Shown piece by piece: positions 38,825 through 39,061 of a stretch of 39,061 nt of DNA. Every line of letters starts with the position of its first letter. The stretch's first letter is position 1. The stretch is from the NCBI RefSeq assembly GCF_003501885.1, contig NZ_QWFA01000110.1:1-39061 (forward strand). Reading direction: 5' to 3'. The translations under genes and the position numbers were made by a program. The DNA comes from Streptomyces globisporus (GTDB lineage: Bacteria; Actinomycetota; Actinomycetes; Streptomycetales; Streptomycetaceae). The notes below the pieces were generated by a model, which did no database searches, had not been told where the DNA came from, and saw only the letters and a program-made list of their open reading frames with translations.

Positions 38825-39061
38825 TCACCCTCTCCCCGACGGACGTCCTCGACTGCGAGGCGTGCTGGAACGCCCCGGTCGCCGCCGCCCGGCAGACCCC
38901 CACCGGCCGCGACCTGCTCTGCGAGGAGTGCGCGGAGGGCGACTACCCGCGCCGCGTCGACCTCTTCCCGCCGTTCGGCATCTACGGCCTGACGACCCGC
39001 AGGCTCCTGAACGACGGCCGCCACGGCAGCGGCCCCCCGAAGCTACCGCCCAACCCTCCCC
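38821..39061 (+). CDS. Zinc-ribbon-like small protein, 3' end outside window
   Basis: The frame is open from ATG 38821 to the edge (80 codons). GGGAGG at 38810-38815 gives a good ribosome-binding site. Two cysteine pairs (C12-EA-C15 and LLCEEC at about 34-37) are spaced like a zinc ribbon. LFPPFGIYGLTTRRLLNDG follows. Similar small zinc-binding proteins occur in Streptomyces mobile-element operons with GntR regulators. The protein may continue beyond the window; function unknown. Confidence 0.7.
   Translation, partial: MITLSPTDVLDCEACWNAPVAAARQTPTGRDLLCEECAEGDYPRRVDLFPPFGIYGLTTRRLLNDGRHGSGPPKLPPNPP

Overview
The window is a high-GC chromosomal segment that looks like Streptomyces or a very close actinomycete. 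Codon third positions are strongly G/C. GTG and TTG starts and GTGA/ATGA stop-start overlaps are common, several genes look leaderless, and the order malR / malEFG / aglA / amylase-pullulanase close to glnE matches my recollection of the maltose region of S. coelicolor. No rRNA, tRNA, CRISPR array or insertion sequence was found.

Layout. 1-2.9 kb: the 3' part of a winged-helix gene carrying a 54-bp tandem duplication, a probable remnant of an MMPL transporter, then a NarL-type sensor kinase and response regulator. 2.9-6.9 kb: a MarR/AhpD-like divergent pair, a secreted DUF1996 protein, a lipoprotein and a methyltransferase. 6.9-9.7 kb: a protein usually called a 'metal-dependent hydrolase' that carries a full diiron-carboxylate signature, directly followed by a flavin/2Fe-2S reductase and a TetR regulator. 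9.7-12.7 kb: a DUF2470 protein behind an iron box, and a STAND/TPR ATPase.

12.8-27.7 kb is a starch and maltodextrin utilisation island. A secreted alpha-amylase (GH13 plus starch-binding domain) and a very large secreted protein with both an amylase-type and a pullulanase-type GH13 centre degrade starch and its branch points outside the cell. MalE, MalF and MalG import maltodextrins, and their ATPase is not encoded here. AglA, an intracellular alpha-glucosidase, finishes the job. MalR (LacI family) is divergent from malE. A second MalR-like LacI protein, overlapping the end of aglA, lacks 28 residues of its effector domain. CTTGC/GCAAG inverted repeats lie in the malR-malE gap and upstream of the amylase, which suggests one shared regulon.

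27.7-34.9 kb: a PAP2 membrane protein, a secreted alpha/beta-hydrolase with a TTA codon at position 3 (a bldA-dependence candidate), glnE (control of glutamine synthetase), a pyridoxamine-phosphate-oxidase-fold protein and a PrmC-like methyltransferase. 35-37.4 kb: a DHA2-type MFS exporter divergent from its likely TetR repressor, with a clear palindrome between them. 37.4 kb to the end: a GntR/UTRA regulator resembling KorSA-type regulators of actinomycete conjugative elements, divergent from a chain of coupled small genes ending in a zinc-ribbon protein cut by the window edge. This may be the border of an integrated element.
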